From Opitutia bacterium (GTDB lineage: Bacteria > Verrucomicrobiota > Verrucomicrobiia > Opitutales > Opitutaceae), in the NCBI GenBank assembly GCA_016217545.1, contig JACRHT010000012.1, forward strand, positions 310,001 to 374,000: DNA of 64,000 nucleotides, in the 5' to 3' direction. Numbering within the stretch: the first letter of the stretch is position 1; the number at the start of each line of letters is the position of its first letter. Positions 33,331 through 42,913 of the stretch are shown here, piece after piece. The notes beneath the pieces were generated by a model. It had not been told where the DNA came from, did no database searches, and saw nothing but the letters and a program-made list of their open reading frames with translations. The position numbers were made by a program, and so were the translations under genes.

Positions 33331-33621
33331 ACCTCGTTCGAAGAATCAAAAACGGAAACCCCGCAGGCTACGGCCTGAGCGAGGTCCAATAGGCTCTGAC
33401 ACCGAGGGCACCTTCTTAGCCGGCCACACTGTGTTGTTGCCGGCGTTGAACCGGGCTCGAAACCAGCGAAGGCACGACTAGGCAATCGGACCGTCGGTTT
33501 CCGGGCTTCAACATCTCGCCCGCCAAACGGTTATCGTGGCAAAAAGCCGGAAAACTCTGCGCCGCTAGTCACGTCTAATCCTACGACGCGGATCTGGACC
33601 GGCACAGCCACTCCGGTTGTT
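33331..33621. other. Intergenic scar with possible phage-like remnant
   Basis: No intact gene is visible and GC is lower than in the flanks. On the plus strand, 33574-33648 reads SNPTTRIWTGTATPVVSTGG, which has the look of a phage structural or decoration protein fragment. It has no start and runs into the 3' end of the opposite-strand glycosyltransferase gene. I treat it as a remnant of the element that entered ssrA, with low confidence. Confidence 0.25.
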
Positions 33622-34710
33622 TCAACTGGCGGTGTAAAACTCAAGGGCGCGCCTTGCAGCGACTGCGGGATCGCAAAGCGTGCTGACGCGCCGATGCAAA
33701 GCGCGCCCTCGCGCTTCGGTTTCAGAAAGCCGCTGTAGCAGCGTCCTCAAATGCCCGGCCAAACCTTCATGGTCATCTGGCGCGAACAGCAACCCGTCCG
33801 GTCCGAGCAGCTCTGGGATTCCGCCCGATGAGCTTCCCACGACACAACGAGAGAGCGCCGCGGCCTCGATTACGACAAAAGGCAGCGCGTCGTTGTCGCG
33901 CGAAGGCACCACCACTGCCGTCGCCTGTGCCATCGCCGCCAGAACGGCAGCGCGTTCGAGTTTCCCGTGAAAGATCACCATATCGCGCAGATTCTCGCTT
34001 TCCACGATCTGCTCCAACCTCTCTCGTTCCGGGCCGTCTCCAATGATGACGAGTTCGAAATCTGCCGCGCTCTTGCGCAAGTGCGCGATCGCCCGCAAGA
34101 GCACTTCCCCTCCCTTTCGCCGCTCCAGTCTTCCCGCAAAGACGAACCTCGGCCGTGCCGGTTCGACGCGTGGGCACGGAGCGACTTCGCTGAGAAGATC
34201 CATCGGATAATAGTCCACCGCCACATCGAGGGGTAGTTCGCACGAGCGCGCGATGAACTCGCTGCATGCGAGGCGACGGTGCACCGCGAAGGCAAGCGCC
34301 ACGCGCATCACGACCCGGGCAAACCTCACCACGACGTGTTTGATCCCTCCCGCCCCCTGCCCCGAAGTCAGACGCACCAGAAATCGCAGTTCTTCAGCGC
34401 ATCGCCCTCCAAAGCCTCGGGCCACAAACGGCCCCTGCAGAACGGAGTCCCAATAGGGATAGTGATACTTCAGCACGACTCGTTTGCCTCGCAGCCGTGC
34501 GAACAGGACGAGCCAAAGGTGATGCGAGTTCACGTGCACCACGTCCACCTGCTCCACCGCGCGCCACAGCGCACGCCCCGATACTCCGTGGGTGGAAAAC
34601 ACCATCACTTCCACTCCTTGTCGGCGCAACGCAGCGGCCAGCCGCTCGCAATACGTTACAACGCCGCTGATCTCCCCCGGCGCATGCGGATGTTGCAGCA
34701 GCACCCTCAT
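33622..34710 (-). CDS. GT4-family glycosyltransferase
   Basis: A 362-residue GT-B enzyme. N-terminal acceptor side: RVLLQHPHAPGEISGVVTYC and VDVVHVNSHH. Donor side: FVFAGRLERRKGGEVLLRAI, FELVIIGDGPERERLEQI, and the catalytic DALPFVVIEAAALS with the E-x7-E spacing, then GGIPELLG. Likely it adds a sugar to a cell-surface glycan; donor and acceptor are unknown. The start ATG at 34708-34710 overlaps the stop of the RAYT gene as ATGA. A longer frame would run back into that gene and is rejected. No other polysaccharide gene is nearby. Confidence 0.85.
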   Translation of the reverse strand: MRVLLQHPHAPGEISGVVTYCERLAAALRRQGVEVMVFSTHGVSGRALWRAVEQVDVVHVNSHHLWLVLFARLRGKRVVLKYHYPYWDSVLQGPFVARGFGGRCAEELRFLVRLTSGQGAGGIKHVVVRFARVVMRVALAFAVHRRLACSEFIARSCELPLDVAVDYYPMDLLSEVAPCPRVEPARPRFVFAGRLERRKGGEVLLRAIAHLRKSAADFELVIIGDGPERERLEQIVESENLRDMVIFHGKLERAAVLAAMAQATAVVVPSRDNDALPFVVIEAAALSRCVVGSSSGGIPELLGPDGLLFAPDDHEGLAGHLRTLLQRLSETEARGRALHRRVSTLCDPAVAARRALEFYTAS

Positions 34711-35696
34711 CTCCGCCCTCCCGCATGTGCCGTGAGTTCCGAAACTGCGGCTCGGCCGTCGTCCGACAGCAACAGTCGGCGCACGAACTGACTCGCGCTC
34801 GCAGGCTCGCCCATGCCGAGGCGTCGCGCCAGCCAGCCGTTCGCAACGGAGGTGCGGCGTTTCAGCACGGCTGCCAGCAACACTTTTTGGGGCGCGGACT
34901 TCTGCGCGGGCAAGGCCGCCAGATCGATCTTCGCCGCGCGGGCAAATTTCCGCAGCGTCTCCTCCCACACCGCTTCACGCTCGCGCCGGACAGCCTCCGG
35001 TTCGAGCCCGCCGAACCGATCCAGCTCTGCGCCACGCTCCGCGATCTGGCGGCGCAGCTCGTTGCGAAATTTCTCCGCACCGACACACCAGCCTCGGCTC
35101 ATCGTCTCGGACACGAGCGCAACTTTCGACGGCTCGTCCCCAGCGAGGAATTCGAGATAGCTGGCATATTTTCGCCAGCCCGCCGGTGTGTCCGGCAGCC
35201 CGCCAGCCTCAGCGAGCACAGTCGATGCCTCCAACCATGCCTGTCGTCCCTTCGTTGCAAACCGGGGAAGGCTGCTCCACGGGTAGTCCGTGATCCGCGC
35301 GGCCGATCGCAGTCCCGCACGCACCGGGTTGAGGTGGATATAGTGGCAGACTCGCGCGAGCGCGTGCCCGGGCTCGACGTGCAGCGCCTTGTAGCGCCCT
35401 TGGAAAGGCCGGCCGATGAGTCGGCGCAGCGCGTTGTGGCGGCGAATCCAGGTGCCCTGCAGCCACTTCATCCCTTCGCTTAAATTCGGCTCTGTTAATT
35501 CCAGTGCCAGATGGAAGTGATTGCTCATGACCACGAACGCGTGCACACGCCACCCGTAGCGCTCCGCCGCCTCTCCCAGCACCCGGACAAAAGCCTCCGC
35601 CGCGCCTTTCCCCTCGAACAAATTCCGGCGGTAGTTCCCACGGTTGATCACGTGGTAACAAGCCCCTGCATACTCCACTCGCCATGGCCTCGGCAT
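34707..35696 (-). CDS. REP-associated tyrosine transposase (RAYT, TnpA_REP)
   Basis: A 329-residue Y1-type HUH protein. The N-terminal domain has the RAYT hallmarks: RVEYAGACYHVINRGNYRR (6-24), the HUH motif H60-F-H62 in MSNHFHLAL, FQGRYKALHVE, and YIHLNPVRAGL (119-129), where Y119 is the likely nucleophile by analogy. The C-terminal 200 residues form an extension with a helix-turn-helix-like end (KRRTSVANGWLARRLGMG) that may recognise DNA. RAYTs are single-copy, domesticated enzymes acting on REP hairpins. The two GTAG REP pairs at 8330-8392 and 11541-11601 are candidate substrates. The gene is intact and is followed by a coupled glycosyltransferase gene. Confidence 0.92.
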   Translation of the reverse strand: MPRPWRVEYAGACYHVINRGNYRRNLFEGKGAAEAFVRVLGEAAERYGWRVHAFVVMSNHFHLALELTEPNLSEGMKWLQGTWIRRHNALRRLIGRPFQGRYKALHVEPGHALARVCHYIHLNPVRAGLRSAARITDYPWSSLPRFATKGRQAWLEASTVLAEAGGLPDTPAGWRKYASYLEFLAGDEPSKVALVSETMSRGWCVGAEKFRNELRRQIAERGAELDRFGGLEPEAVRREREAVWEETLRKFARAAKIDLAALPAQKSAPQKVLLAAVLKRRTSVANGWLARRLGMGEPASASQFVRRLLLSDDGRAAVSELTAHAGGRR

Positions 35697-35933
35697 GTCA
35701 TCGAGCCGGCCGCAGGCTCAGCAATTTGTCAAGAGTCACGACCTGACGTGTTCGACCGGTCCTGACGGCGCGGGCCGGAGGAGCGCCGCTTCGGGCGGGC
35801 CACTGCACCGCCCAGGCCGCCCCCGGCGGGGTTGCACTCCACCGGACGGAGCGCAAGCGGAGGAGGAAGCAGAGATCGTGACAGCTCCGCTGGCGCGATC
35901 TGTGCCGCATGGCTCGATGCCATGCGTTCCCTT
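35697..35933. other. Intergenic region between RAYT gene and the RHS operon end
   Basis: This 237-bp gap has one clean hairpin, GCATGGC-TCGAT-GCCATGC at 35907-35925, just after the stop of the minus-strand putative immunity gene. It lacks a T-tract but may end the RHS transcript. GAGCC/GGCTC at about 35705-35721 is a short hairpin near the RAYT start. No clear GTAG-type REP is seen here. Confidence 0.4.
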
Positions 35934-36413
35934 TCATTTCGACAAGCGCACGCGAGCGGCTAACTGGTTCCAATAACCGCGCGCATCAGCAACTTCATGC
36001 GCAAGCGGCTTCATTGAAGGCCAAGTTTGAGCCTCGGCCAACCAGTCACGAACAGCCGTGATTTGCGCAGGCGTTAAACGCTCAAACTCGCGCTGCCTCT
36101 CCATTCGCTGCCGACGCTCGTTTTCTACTTCGTCAGCGCCACGCCCCATTCCAACGCCCGCAAAAAATGGTGCCTCAAGATTTGCGTTCAGATAGTAAAT
36201 CAACCGCTCAAGAGACCACGCTTCGTTTGGAGGATTTCGCGCCGACCAGTAGAGCAACGCGCCAAGGAAAGGCGGAACATCATCAATGTAAAAGCTGCTG
36301 ATATCGCCCGCGAGTTGGCGCATTTCATCATCGCTGGCCTCGTCCGGAAAAAAGCCGGCCGAGTCAGGATTGAGCTTAGGAAAAGCAGCCTCGATGTCGG
36401 CTTTTAGGCTCAT
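35934..36413 (-). CDS. Putative immunity protein to the RHS tip
   Basis: A 159-residue soluble, acidic protein with no signal peptide, in line with a cytoplasmic immunity protein. Notable stretches are GFFPDEASDDEMRQLAG, DISSFYIDDVPPFLGALLYW and SLERLIYYLNANLE. The family is not recognised. Its start overlaps the RHS stop (ATGA), so it is made together with the RHS protein. Low-GC codon use like the RHS tip suggests they moved together. The assignment is by position only. Confidence 0.55.
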   Translation of the reverse strand: MSLKADIEAAFPKLNPDSAGFFPDEASDDEMRQLAGDISSFYIDDVPPFLGALLYWSARNPPNEAWSLERLIYYLNANLEAPFFAGVGMGRGADEVENERRQRMERQREFERLTPAQITAVRDWLAEAQTWPSMKPLAHEVADARGYWNQLAARVRLSK

Positions 36414-39400
36414 TGGTAAGCGGGCGTCAGCCCGAGCAGTCCACCACCGGCAACGACCAACGGAGCGCCGACCGCTACGCCGATCCCAATTGCGGCACCG
36501 CCAGCTCCGTAAACAAACGCCGCTCCCGGCGTTGGTATGGATTCTTCCGGCACATTAACCGCCCATTGCTGGAGCGGATTTAGCGGCGCAACGGGCGCAG
36601 GGATCGGACGCTTTGCAACATCCCAAACCCAAACCGGGATTTTCGGCGGGTCGTCGCAATCGTCATCATCCCAGCACTTTTCCTTAAACTCGTTCAGGCG
36701 ATTCCAAAGGCCGCGCTTCAAATCCATCATCTCCTTGTAATGACCGCCTGGCTTGGTCCGGTTCGGATAAGAGCGCCCACCAACCTGACGCGTGCCGCCT
36801 CGGATATGACCACCGCGCGCGTCTGCCACCGGATCATATTTGAGGAACTCTGCTGCAAGCTTGCCGGCCTGAACCGCGATGTCGGCCGCAAGTGCGGCGC
36901 AGGCTGCATTTAGCCCAAACGGATCGAACAGATTGATCGGGTTGTTCCCGACCATTCCGTAAAGATTCAGCCCACCCGCTTCCCCAATCGGATCCCTGCT
37001 GAGCCACCTCCCGGTCCCCGGACTGTAATATCTTAGACCGTAGTAGAGCGTGCCGGACTCGCGGTCGGTGTATTTCGTGCTGAAGCGGAACGGGAGGTCG
37101 CTGACGGCGGCGCCGTCAGCCACGAGTGGCTCGCCGAAGGCGGCGTAGTCGAGGGTGGCGCTGCGCGCGCCGGTGACAGCGTCGACGTAGCCGAGGACAT
37201 TGCCGTTGCCGTCGAATTCGGCGAGGTGACTTTCACCACCGATGGTCGAACCAAGGAGCCCGCCAACTCCGCCGGCGCCCTGTGGCGTGCCACTCAGGTC
37301 GAGTCCCCAGATGTGGGTGCGAACCGCCGAGTTGGCCGCGTTGACCTCGGCGATAAGAGTCCAGCCATTGTAGACGAAACGAAGCGACTCGGCGAGTTGC
37401 CAGGCGTCGCCCGTCCACGCGTAGACTTTCTTGCTCACGCGTCGCGACTGACCGTCGTAGCCGAATTCGAGCTTCCGCTTCGGCACCCCTGCGGCAGCCG
37501 CAGCATCAGCGGTGACCATCGTCACGAGCCGGTTCTCCGCGTCCCAAGTGTAGCTCCAGCGTGAGTCGGAGATGAGGTTTCCATCCGCGTCGTGCGCGAA
37601 GATCTCGGGAGTCTTGGAAACGAAGACCGCGCGGCTCTGCGTTGCCACAACGTCAGCCGCGCTTGGACCGCCGTTGCGTTTTACGGCGGTCACCGCAAGC
37701 GCGGGGAACTGGGCCGCGGTCGAATTGTCGACCGGAATCCGTCCGGAGAAATACTCTCCGGCCCGCTCGACCGGATAGATGGTTCCACTGGCGGCGGTGA
37801 GCGTCACCGTGGTGCCCGGCGCAGCGCCACCTGCGACCTCGGCAAAGCGTGGCACCGTGCGCTCGGTGTATTGGTTGAGCGAGTTTGACGTGTAGGTCGT
37901 CGACCGGGCAGTCGAACCGACACCCACCGTGGAGGAGAGACGATTGCCGAGGTCATCGAACAAATAACTAAAGCTCCGCCCGCCAATCACGTCACCCGGT
38001 TCCGCCTCCGCGGGAAGAAGCTGACGCTGACTAGCACTGGTGACCTGGCCACGGGAATCGTAGCCGTAGACCCACGCCGTTGCATTCTCCCGCCGCGCCT
38101 GCGCGCGCTGGTTGACGGCATTGTAGCGATAGTCGACGGACAGGGCCGCTGCGGTCGATTGCGTGTTGGAGACCGAGGTCAACCGCCCCAGGTTGTCCCA
38201 CCCGCGCGCCGTGGTGAGACGGAGTGCGGCACCGCTCTTGAACGTCAGCGTTTCGATGAGACTGGAATTCGTGACGTAGCCGTAAGTAGCGGTGACATCG
38301 CCCCATTTCACCGTGTTGAGGCGCGAGGCATCGCCATAGGTGTATTCGGCAGCGCGAAGCGTGGTCGCGCCGCTGAGGCTCGATAGTTCGTGCAAGCGTC
38401 CGAGTTCGTCCAGCGTGCGATGGACAGCGAGTGTCGCGAGCGGGCCGGCGGTATAGTCCTCGTCCTGCAACGCGCCCGTCGGTGCATACGTGAGGGCGCG
38501 CGTGCCGGCGCCGTCGGTAATTTCGCGCGCCCGGCCACGACGGTCGGATTTCACGCTCACATCCGGGGTGTCGTCGGAGTAGTCGATGCCCTTCAGGTCC
38601 CCCGCCGCATTGTAGTCGTAAGTCGCCGTCACAGCGGGAGTGCGCGCCCACTGCCGGGTCTTCAATCTTCCGGCGTCGGTGTAGGTGTAGCTTGGCCCCT
38701 GGTCGTCGGCATACCGCTTGTTCTCGAGCCAGCCGCGACGTGGCTGGTAGTTCCAAGTCGTGACTGCGGCAGTCGCGTTGTCGGCAGAGTTCCGCCAAGT
38801 CTTCTGAGTGCGGAGACGTCCCTGTTTGTCGTAAGTGTAGAAGACGGAATAGGTCTGAGAACCGGAAACCTGCTTTACCAGACCAGTGGGGTAATACTCC
38901 GTGGTCGTGACAGAGTTATCCGGCAGGGTGACGGTGGACCGGCGCCCCGCAGCGTCGTAGCTCAAGGTGGTAACTTGCGCGTCGTAGCCAGCGCCCGTGC
39001 GGGTCGTGTCGGAATCTGGAGTCGTCACGGTGTGAAGCTGGTCGTCGTCGAACCACGTGTAGGTGGTCGGGCCGTTGCGCGCGTCGGTGGCGGTTTTCAG
39101 ACGTCCGTGCTCATCGTAGGCGAGCGCCGTGCTGTTCATCACGCCGCCGTCGGCGGAATTCTTCAGCGTGGTTGAAGTGAGCCGGCCTTTCACGAAGACC
39201 TGCACCGTCTGCGAAAGGTCGGGGGCAACGATCGCAATCGTGCGGGTTGCGGTCGCTGGGTCGACGGTGACCGTGGTGGCAGTCGTGAGCCCCTCCTCTG
39301 CGGCAATAACGTTCGGTCCCGGCACCGTTTGCCAGGAGTGCAGGCCGTCGGAGGTCTGCTCGACAATCGAGACCGTGGTCGCCGCATTGGAGTGGTCCGT

Positions 39401-42400
39401 GTCCCACACTTCCGTGAGCGTGCGCTGCACGGTGTAGACTGTGCCGCCGACAGTCTTGGCCGCAACGGAGGCGGTCGTTTTCGTGACACGGTCGGTGCCA
39501 TCAGCGCTATCCGAAGCGCCACCGCCGTAATCGATGGCGCTGTTGCCGTTGAGATCGATCGCCACAATGTTCTGTTCACCGCGCGCGTCGTAGCCATAGA
39601 GCGTCGTCACACCGTCGGCATCGACCGTGCGGTCCAGCTGGCCCGCCGTGTTGTAGTGCCAAGACTGGGTTACGACGCTGCCGGTGCCAGTGAGCGCGGG
39701 GCGCTCCTCGCGCAGCGGTCGTCCGGCAAAGTCAGTAACACTCTTGACCCACTCGGTCGTCTCGCCGCTGTCTCCGAGACGGGTTTCAGTTCTCACCAAC
39801 AGACCGCTCTCGATTGCATCGACAAATGTCCGCGGGCCGGTCGCCGTTCCCGAAACCTTGAGCAGCGTTCTGTCGCGAGCGAACTCCTCGATTGTCGTGC
39901 CCAGATCCGGAGCCGTCGTCGTCACTCGACGGGTTATCGTGGTCGTCGCGGGAAAATTCTCTTCCATGATTTGCGTGAGCCGGTCCCGGGCGTCCCTGCG
40001 CTCATAAAGACGGCCGGCCAGATCATATTTGTTTTTTTCCTGCACGATCTCGGAGTCGTCTGTGCCGATGCGGCTGACCTGCTTTACCCGCCCGGCGGCG
40101 TCATAGACGGTGTGCGTCGTGAGGCCGTCGCGGACAACGTCGGTGACGCGACCGAGCTTGTCGTAAGTGTAGCCGACGGTGTTTCCAGCACGATCGCGCG
40201 ACGAGAGCAGGCCGCAGCAAGCATAGTCGCGGGTTTCGTAGGTGCCGTCGGAATAGTCCATCCGGGTTGGCCGCAAGAGGTGATCGAACTCCGTCGCCGT
40301 CCACGACGACAGCACTAGGTTGCTGCTGATATCGCGCACGCTCACGCCCACGACATGCCCTTGGGCACTGAGGGTTGTCGTCGTCTTCGTGCCGTCCACC
40401 ACTGCGCCGGAGGTCGAATCATAAGCGCCGACCGACTCAATGATGGTCGACGTGCCGTCGCCCGCGGCGGAGCAGACGGTGGTCGTCGCGCTGCCGTCGG
40501 GTTTGATGCTGCTGCGGGTCCGGCCTTCGAACAATCCCGGACCATAGCGCAATTCCGTCGTGGTGAGGTTCGTCGCGGCATTCCAAGCCGCGCCCGAGGC
40601 GGTGCATAGGATCGTGGAGCGCTTGACGAACTTCTCGCCGCCAATCGCGACCGGCGCGCTCCAATCCACCACGTAGCGGCGGCCGGTTTCGCTGCCGCAT
40701 GTGAGTTCAATGATGGTAGTCAACTGCTCGGCCTTTCCGTCGCCGTCGGTGTCAGCGAGCGTGCCGTAACTGTTGCTTGTGACGCGGTGCGAAGCATCGT
40801 TGGTGTCGGTGACCAGCGAGTCCAGGAAGGGGCGCACTACTTTGGTAACACGTGTTGAGGTATCGTAAGTAAACCGCTCCCACGAACCGTCGGCGTTGAT
40901 GCGTTGAGAAACGTGGGAATACCCTGGGTCATTGACGTAGTCCACGTAACTCGCCGAGCTAGTCAGGTTGGCACGACCCGTGCCGGGATCGAGAATCTCC
41001 TGGATGGTTTCGTCGCCCCAGTCGTAGTTGCGCACCGTGCGCTCGGTTTTGGAAACGACAGTCCCGTCAGCTTCCTTGATCGAAATCGTTTCGGTTCGGA
41101 TCCGCGAGTCTTGTGGATTGGGGGTAACCACCACGATCTGCGTTCGGAGTCCGCTGCCCGTCGAATACGTCCAGGTGTTTGTGCCTGAATCGAAACCAAA
41201 CAGGGTTTCCTTGGTGGTCGTGCCGCGCGTTTCCACGACCTTCAGCCGCGACTGGCCCGACGCATCGGGATTTTCCACGCGATAGGAGGCGAAAGGCTCG
41301 GCGCCGGACTGGAGCGCATACACGCCGGTGGTGGAATCTGGCGCTCCGATCGATGAGGCACGGTAGAATTTCAAATCATAACCTGCCGCCGAGACGTTGG
41401 TGATATCGGCCAACATCGTGGGTGATTTCACCTGCCGCAAAACTCCGGCGGGGTCGCGCACCGGCAAGGTGTCGGTTCCAATCGCCAGCGTGAGAGCGGC
41501 GGGTGAGTAGAGCGCCGCCGTGATCGTTGACGAGTCCAACAGGAGCGAACCCGCCGTAGCGCCTCCGCTGGCCAGGCCCAGGTCCCAACGGAGATGCACG
41601 CTCCGCCAAGCGGAACTCATGTCGCCGCCGGAGCTGTTCCCGCAACCACCCACGAGCTCCACTTTCGACAAAGTGTAGTCGGTGTCGTAAGCTAGCCCAA
41701 TCGTTCCCCCGCCGGGAAGACGCGCCGTCATCGAGCGCACGTCCAAATCGGCCTTCAAGGTCTGGGTCCCGGCCTCAAGACGGGCGCGGGTCGTGAAAAC
41801 CACCGGCTTCACATTGGTCGTCGAACCGTGGGCTGCCGTATCGAAGGTGAAGCGCAGCTCATAGGTGCCCGCGCAACTCACGTTGGCGATGACGTCGAAA
41901 CTGACGCTGCAGAAATGAAAACTGAAACCACTCGTGCGCTTAAGGCGGAAAGCCGTGCGTTGATTGCCGGTGCCTGCCGCCGCGACGGCGCGGTCGTAGG
42001 CCATCTCCTCCGTGAACTCGTTGGTCAGCGACTCTTTGACCTCGCAGGCGATGACCTTTTGACTGACGCCGAAGCCAACGCTGCAAAGATTCCCGGTCGC
42101 GCTGTTGCGGCGCTGGGTCGCTGTTTGCTCCAAGGTAAAACTGCAATTCTCGTCGACCACCGCAGAGTCGACATTGTCGACGCTGATGGTCGTGCCATCA
42201 AAAGCGGTGCCTTCAACGTGGCCCGTCGTGCTCGTCGAATTGGTTTCCGGGTTAAAGGTGACCGCCCCCGTATATGTCAGCTTCTTGTTCGGCGCGGGCT
42301 TGAAGCGCCATTTAACCGTGCCCAGCTGCATGAACGCGTAATCGCGCGCCTCCCCCGCACCCGCAAACCACACAACGCCAAATACGCCATATTCACCCGG

Positions 42401-42913
42401 GCCCGACGGAGAGCCGAAACTCCCCAAGCCACCGATCAAGTTCCCCGCCGCGTCTTTGAACGCAAGGCCGCCGTAGGACGGCCAGTCTCGCTCGAATTCG
42501 TATGAACCGACCGCCATGCCGTTGTCTCCACTGAAGATCACCGGTTTGTGCGTTCCGCTTGCCGTTACATCGTGATCCGTCGCCGGCTGGTGGACGACGG
42601 CGCTCTGGGAAAATGACCCCGATACCGCCGGGGCGCTGTCGATCACGACCGGTCCCGGAGCCAAACCAGAGCCATCGGATTTCCAGAGTTCGGCCTCCCA
42701 GCTGCCGGAAAATTCCTTTTTCAGGTATTTCCGCGGTGGGGTCGACGGACTGACGAACTCGCTGAATCCGACGAGGATTCCAGCTCCGCCACGCGACACG
42801 AAGTTGATCGCCGCGAGGCCGTTTCCGGCACTGTCGCCACATGATTCGCCAGCGTGCCCGAGCGGCGAAAGTGTGATGGCGGCAATAGTGAGAATTACAG
42901 AAAAACGCTTCAT
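36410..42913 (-). CDS. RHS/YD-repeat protein with variable C-terminal tip (predicted polymorphic toxin)
   Basis: A 2167-residue secreted protein. Signal peptide: residues 1-22. Residues about 30-560 form an N-terminal region of a Verrucomicrobia RHS type (SSTITAALYSPAALTLAIG, LPVRDPAGVLRQVKSPTMLADI). YD repeats follow from about 620 (YDKLGRVTDVVRDGL, TYDAAGRRSTVTLPDN, and many more), which form the hollow beta cage. The core ends with the conserved YYSPGTGRWLSRDPIGEAGG...NLFDPFGL. The tip (about 2002-2167, nt 36410-36913) contains GGHYKEMMDLKRGLWNRLNE, an acidic CWDDDDCDD and a hydrophobic Gly-rich segment AAFVYGAGGAAIGIGVAVGAP near the end, possibly membrane-active. The tip is visibly lower in GC. 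Toxin function is inferred. Confidence 0.85.
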   Translation of the reverse strand: MKRFSVILTIAAITLSPLGHAGESCGDSAGNGLAAINFVSRGGAGILVGFSEFVSPSTPPRKYLKKEFSGSWEAELWKSDGSGLAPGPVVIDSAPAVSGSFSQSAVVHQPATDHDVTASGTHKPVIFSGDNGMAVGSYEFERDWPSYGGLAFKDAAGNLIGGLGSFGSPSGPGEYGVFGVVWFAGAGEARDYAFMQLGTVKWRFKPAPNKKLTYTGAVTFNPETNSTSTTGHVEGTAFDGTTISVDNVDSAVVDENCSFTLEQTATQRRNSATGNLCSVGFGVSQKVIACEVKESLTNEFTEEMAYDRAVAAAGTGNQRTAFRLKRTSGFSFHFCSVSFDVIANVSCAGTYELRFTFDTAAHGSTTNVKPVVFTTRARLEAGTQTLKADLDVRSMTARLPGGGTIGLAYDTDYTLSKVELVGGCGNSSGGDMSSAWRSVHLRWDLGLASGGATAGSLLLDSSTITAALYSPAALTLAIGTDTLPVRDPAGVLRQVKSPTMLADITNVSAAGYDLKFYRASSIGAPDSTTGVYALQSGAEPFASYRVENPDASGQSRLKVVETRGTTTKETLFGFDSGTNTWTYSTGSGLRTQIVVVTPNPQDSRIRTETISIKEADGTVVSKTERTVRNYDWGDETIQEILDPGTGRANLTSSASYVDYVNDPGYSHVSQRINADGSWERFTYDTSTRVTKVVRPFLDSLVTDTNDASHRVTSNSYGTLADTDGDGKAEQLTTIIELTCGSETGRRYVVDWSAPVAIGGEKFVKRSTILCTASGAAWNAATNLTTTELRYGPGLFEGRTRSSIKPDGSATTTVCSAAGDGTSTIIESVGAYDSTSGAVVDGTKTTTTLSAQGHVVGVSVRDISSNLVLSSWTATEFDHLLRPTRMDYSDGTYETRDYACCGLLSSRDRAGNTVGYTYDKLGRVTDVVRDGLTTHTVYDAAGRVKQVSRIGTDDSEIVQEKNKYDLAGRLYERRDARDRLTQIMEENFPATTTITRRVTTTAPDLGTTIEEFARDRTLLKVSGTATGPRTFVDAIESGLLVRTETRLGDSGETTEWVKSVTDFAGRPLREERPALTGTGSVVTQSWHYNTAGQLDRTVDADGVTTLYGYDARGEQNIVAIDLNGNSAIDYGGGASDSADGTDRVTKTTASVAAKTVGGTVYTVQRTLTEVWDTDHSNAATTVSIVEQTSDGLHSWQTVPGPNVIAAEEGLTTATTVTVDPATATRTIAIVAPDLSQTVQVFVKGRLTSTTLKNSADGGVMNSTALAYDEHGRLKTATDARNGPTTYTWFDDDQLHTVTTPDSDTTRTGAGYDAQVTTLSYDAAGRRSTVTLPDNSVTTTEYYPTGLVKQVSGSQTYSVFYTYDKQGRLRTQKTWRNSADNATAAVTTWNYQPRRGWLENKRYADDQGPSYTYTDAGRLKTRQWARTPAVTATYDYNAAGDLKGIDYSDDTPDVSVKSDRRGRAREITDGAGTRALTYAPTGALQDEDYTAGPLATLAVHRTLDELGRLHELSSLSGATTLRAAEYTYGDASRLNTVKWGDVTATYGYVTNSSLIETLTFKSGAALRLTTARGWDNLGRLTSVSNTQSTAAALSVDYRYNAVNQRAQARRENATAWVYGYDSRGQVTSASQRQLLPAEAEPGDVIGGRSFSYLFDDLGNRLSSTVGVGSTARSTTYTSNSLNQYTERTVPRFAEVAGGAAPGTTVTLTAASGTIYPVERAGEYFSGRIPVDNSTAAQFPALAVTAVKRNGGPSAADVVATQSRAVFVSKTPEIFAHDADGNLISDSRWSYTWDAENRLVTMVTADAAAAAGVPKRKLEFGYDGQSRRVSKKVYAWTGDAWQLAESLRFVYNGWTLIAEVNAANSAVRTHIWGLDLSGTPQGAGGVGGLLGSTIGGESHLAEFDGNGNVLGYVDAVTGARSATLDYAAFGEPLVADGAAVSDLPFRFSTKYTDRESGTLYYGLRYYSPGTGRWLSRDPIGEAGGLNLYGMVGNNPINLFDPFGLNAACAALAADIAVQAGKLAAEFLKYDPVADARGGHIRGGTRQVGGRSYPNRTKPGGHYKEMMDLKRGLWNRLNEFKEKCWDDDDCDDPPKIPVWVWDVAKRPIPAPVAPLNPLQQWAVNVPEESIPTPGAAFVYGAGGAAIGIGVAVGAPLVVAGGGLLGLTPAYQ

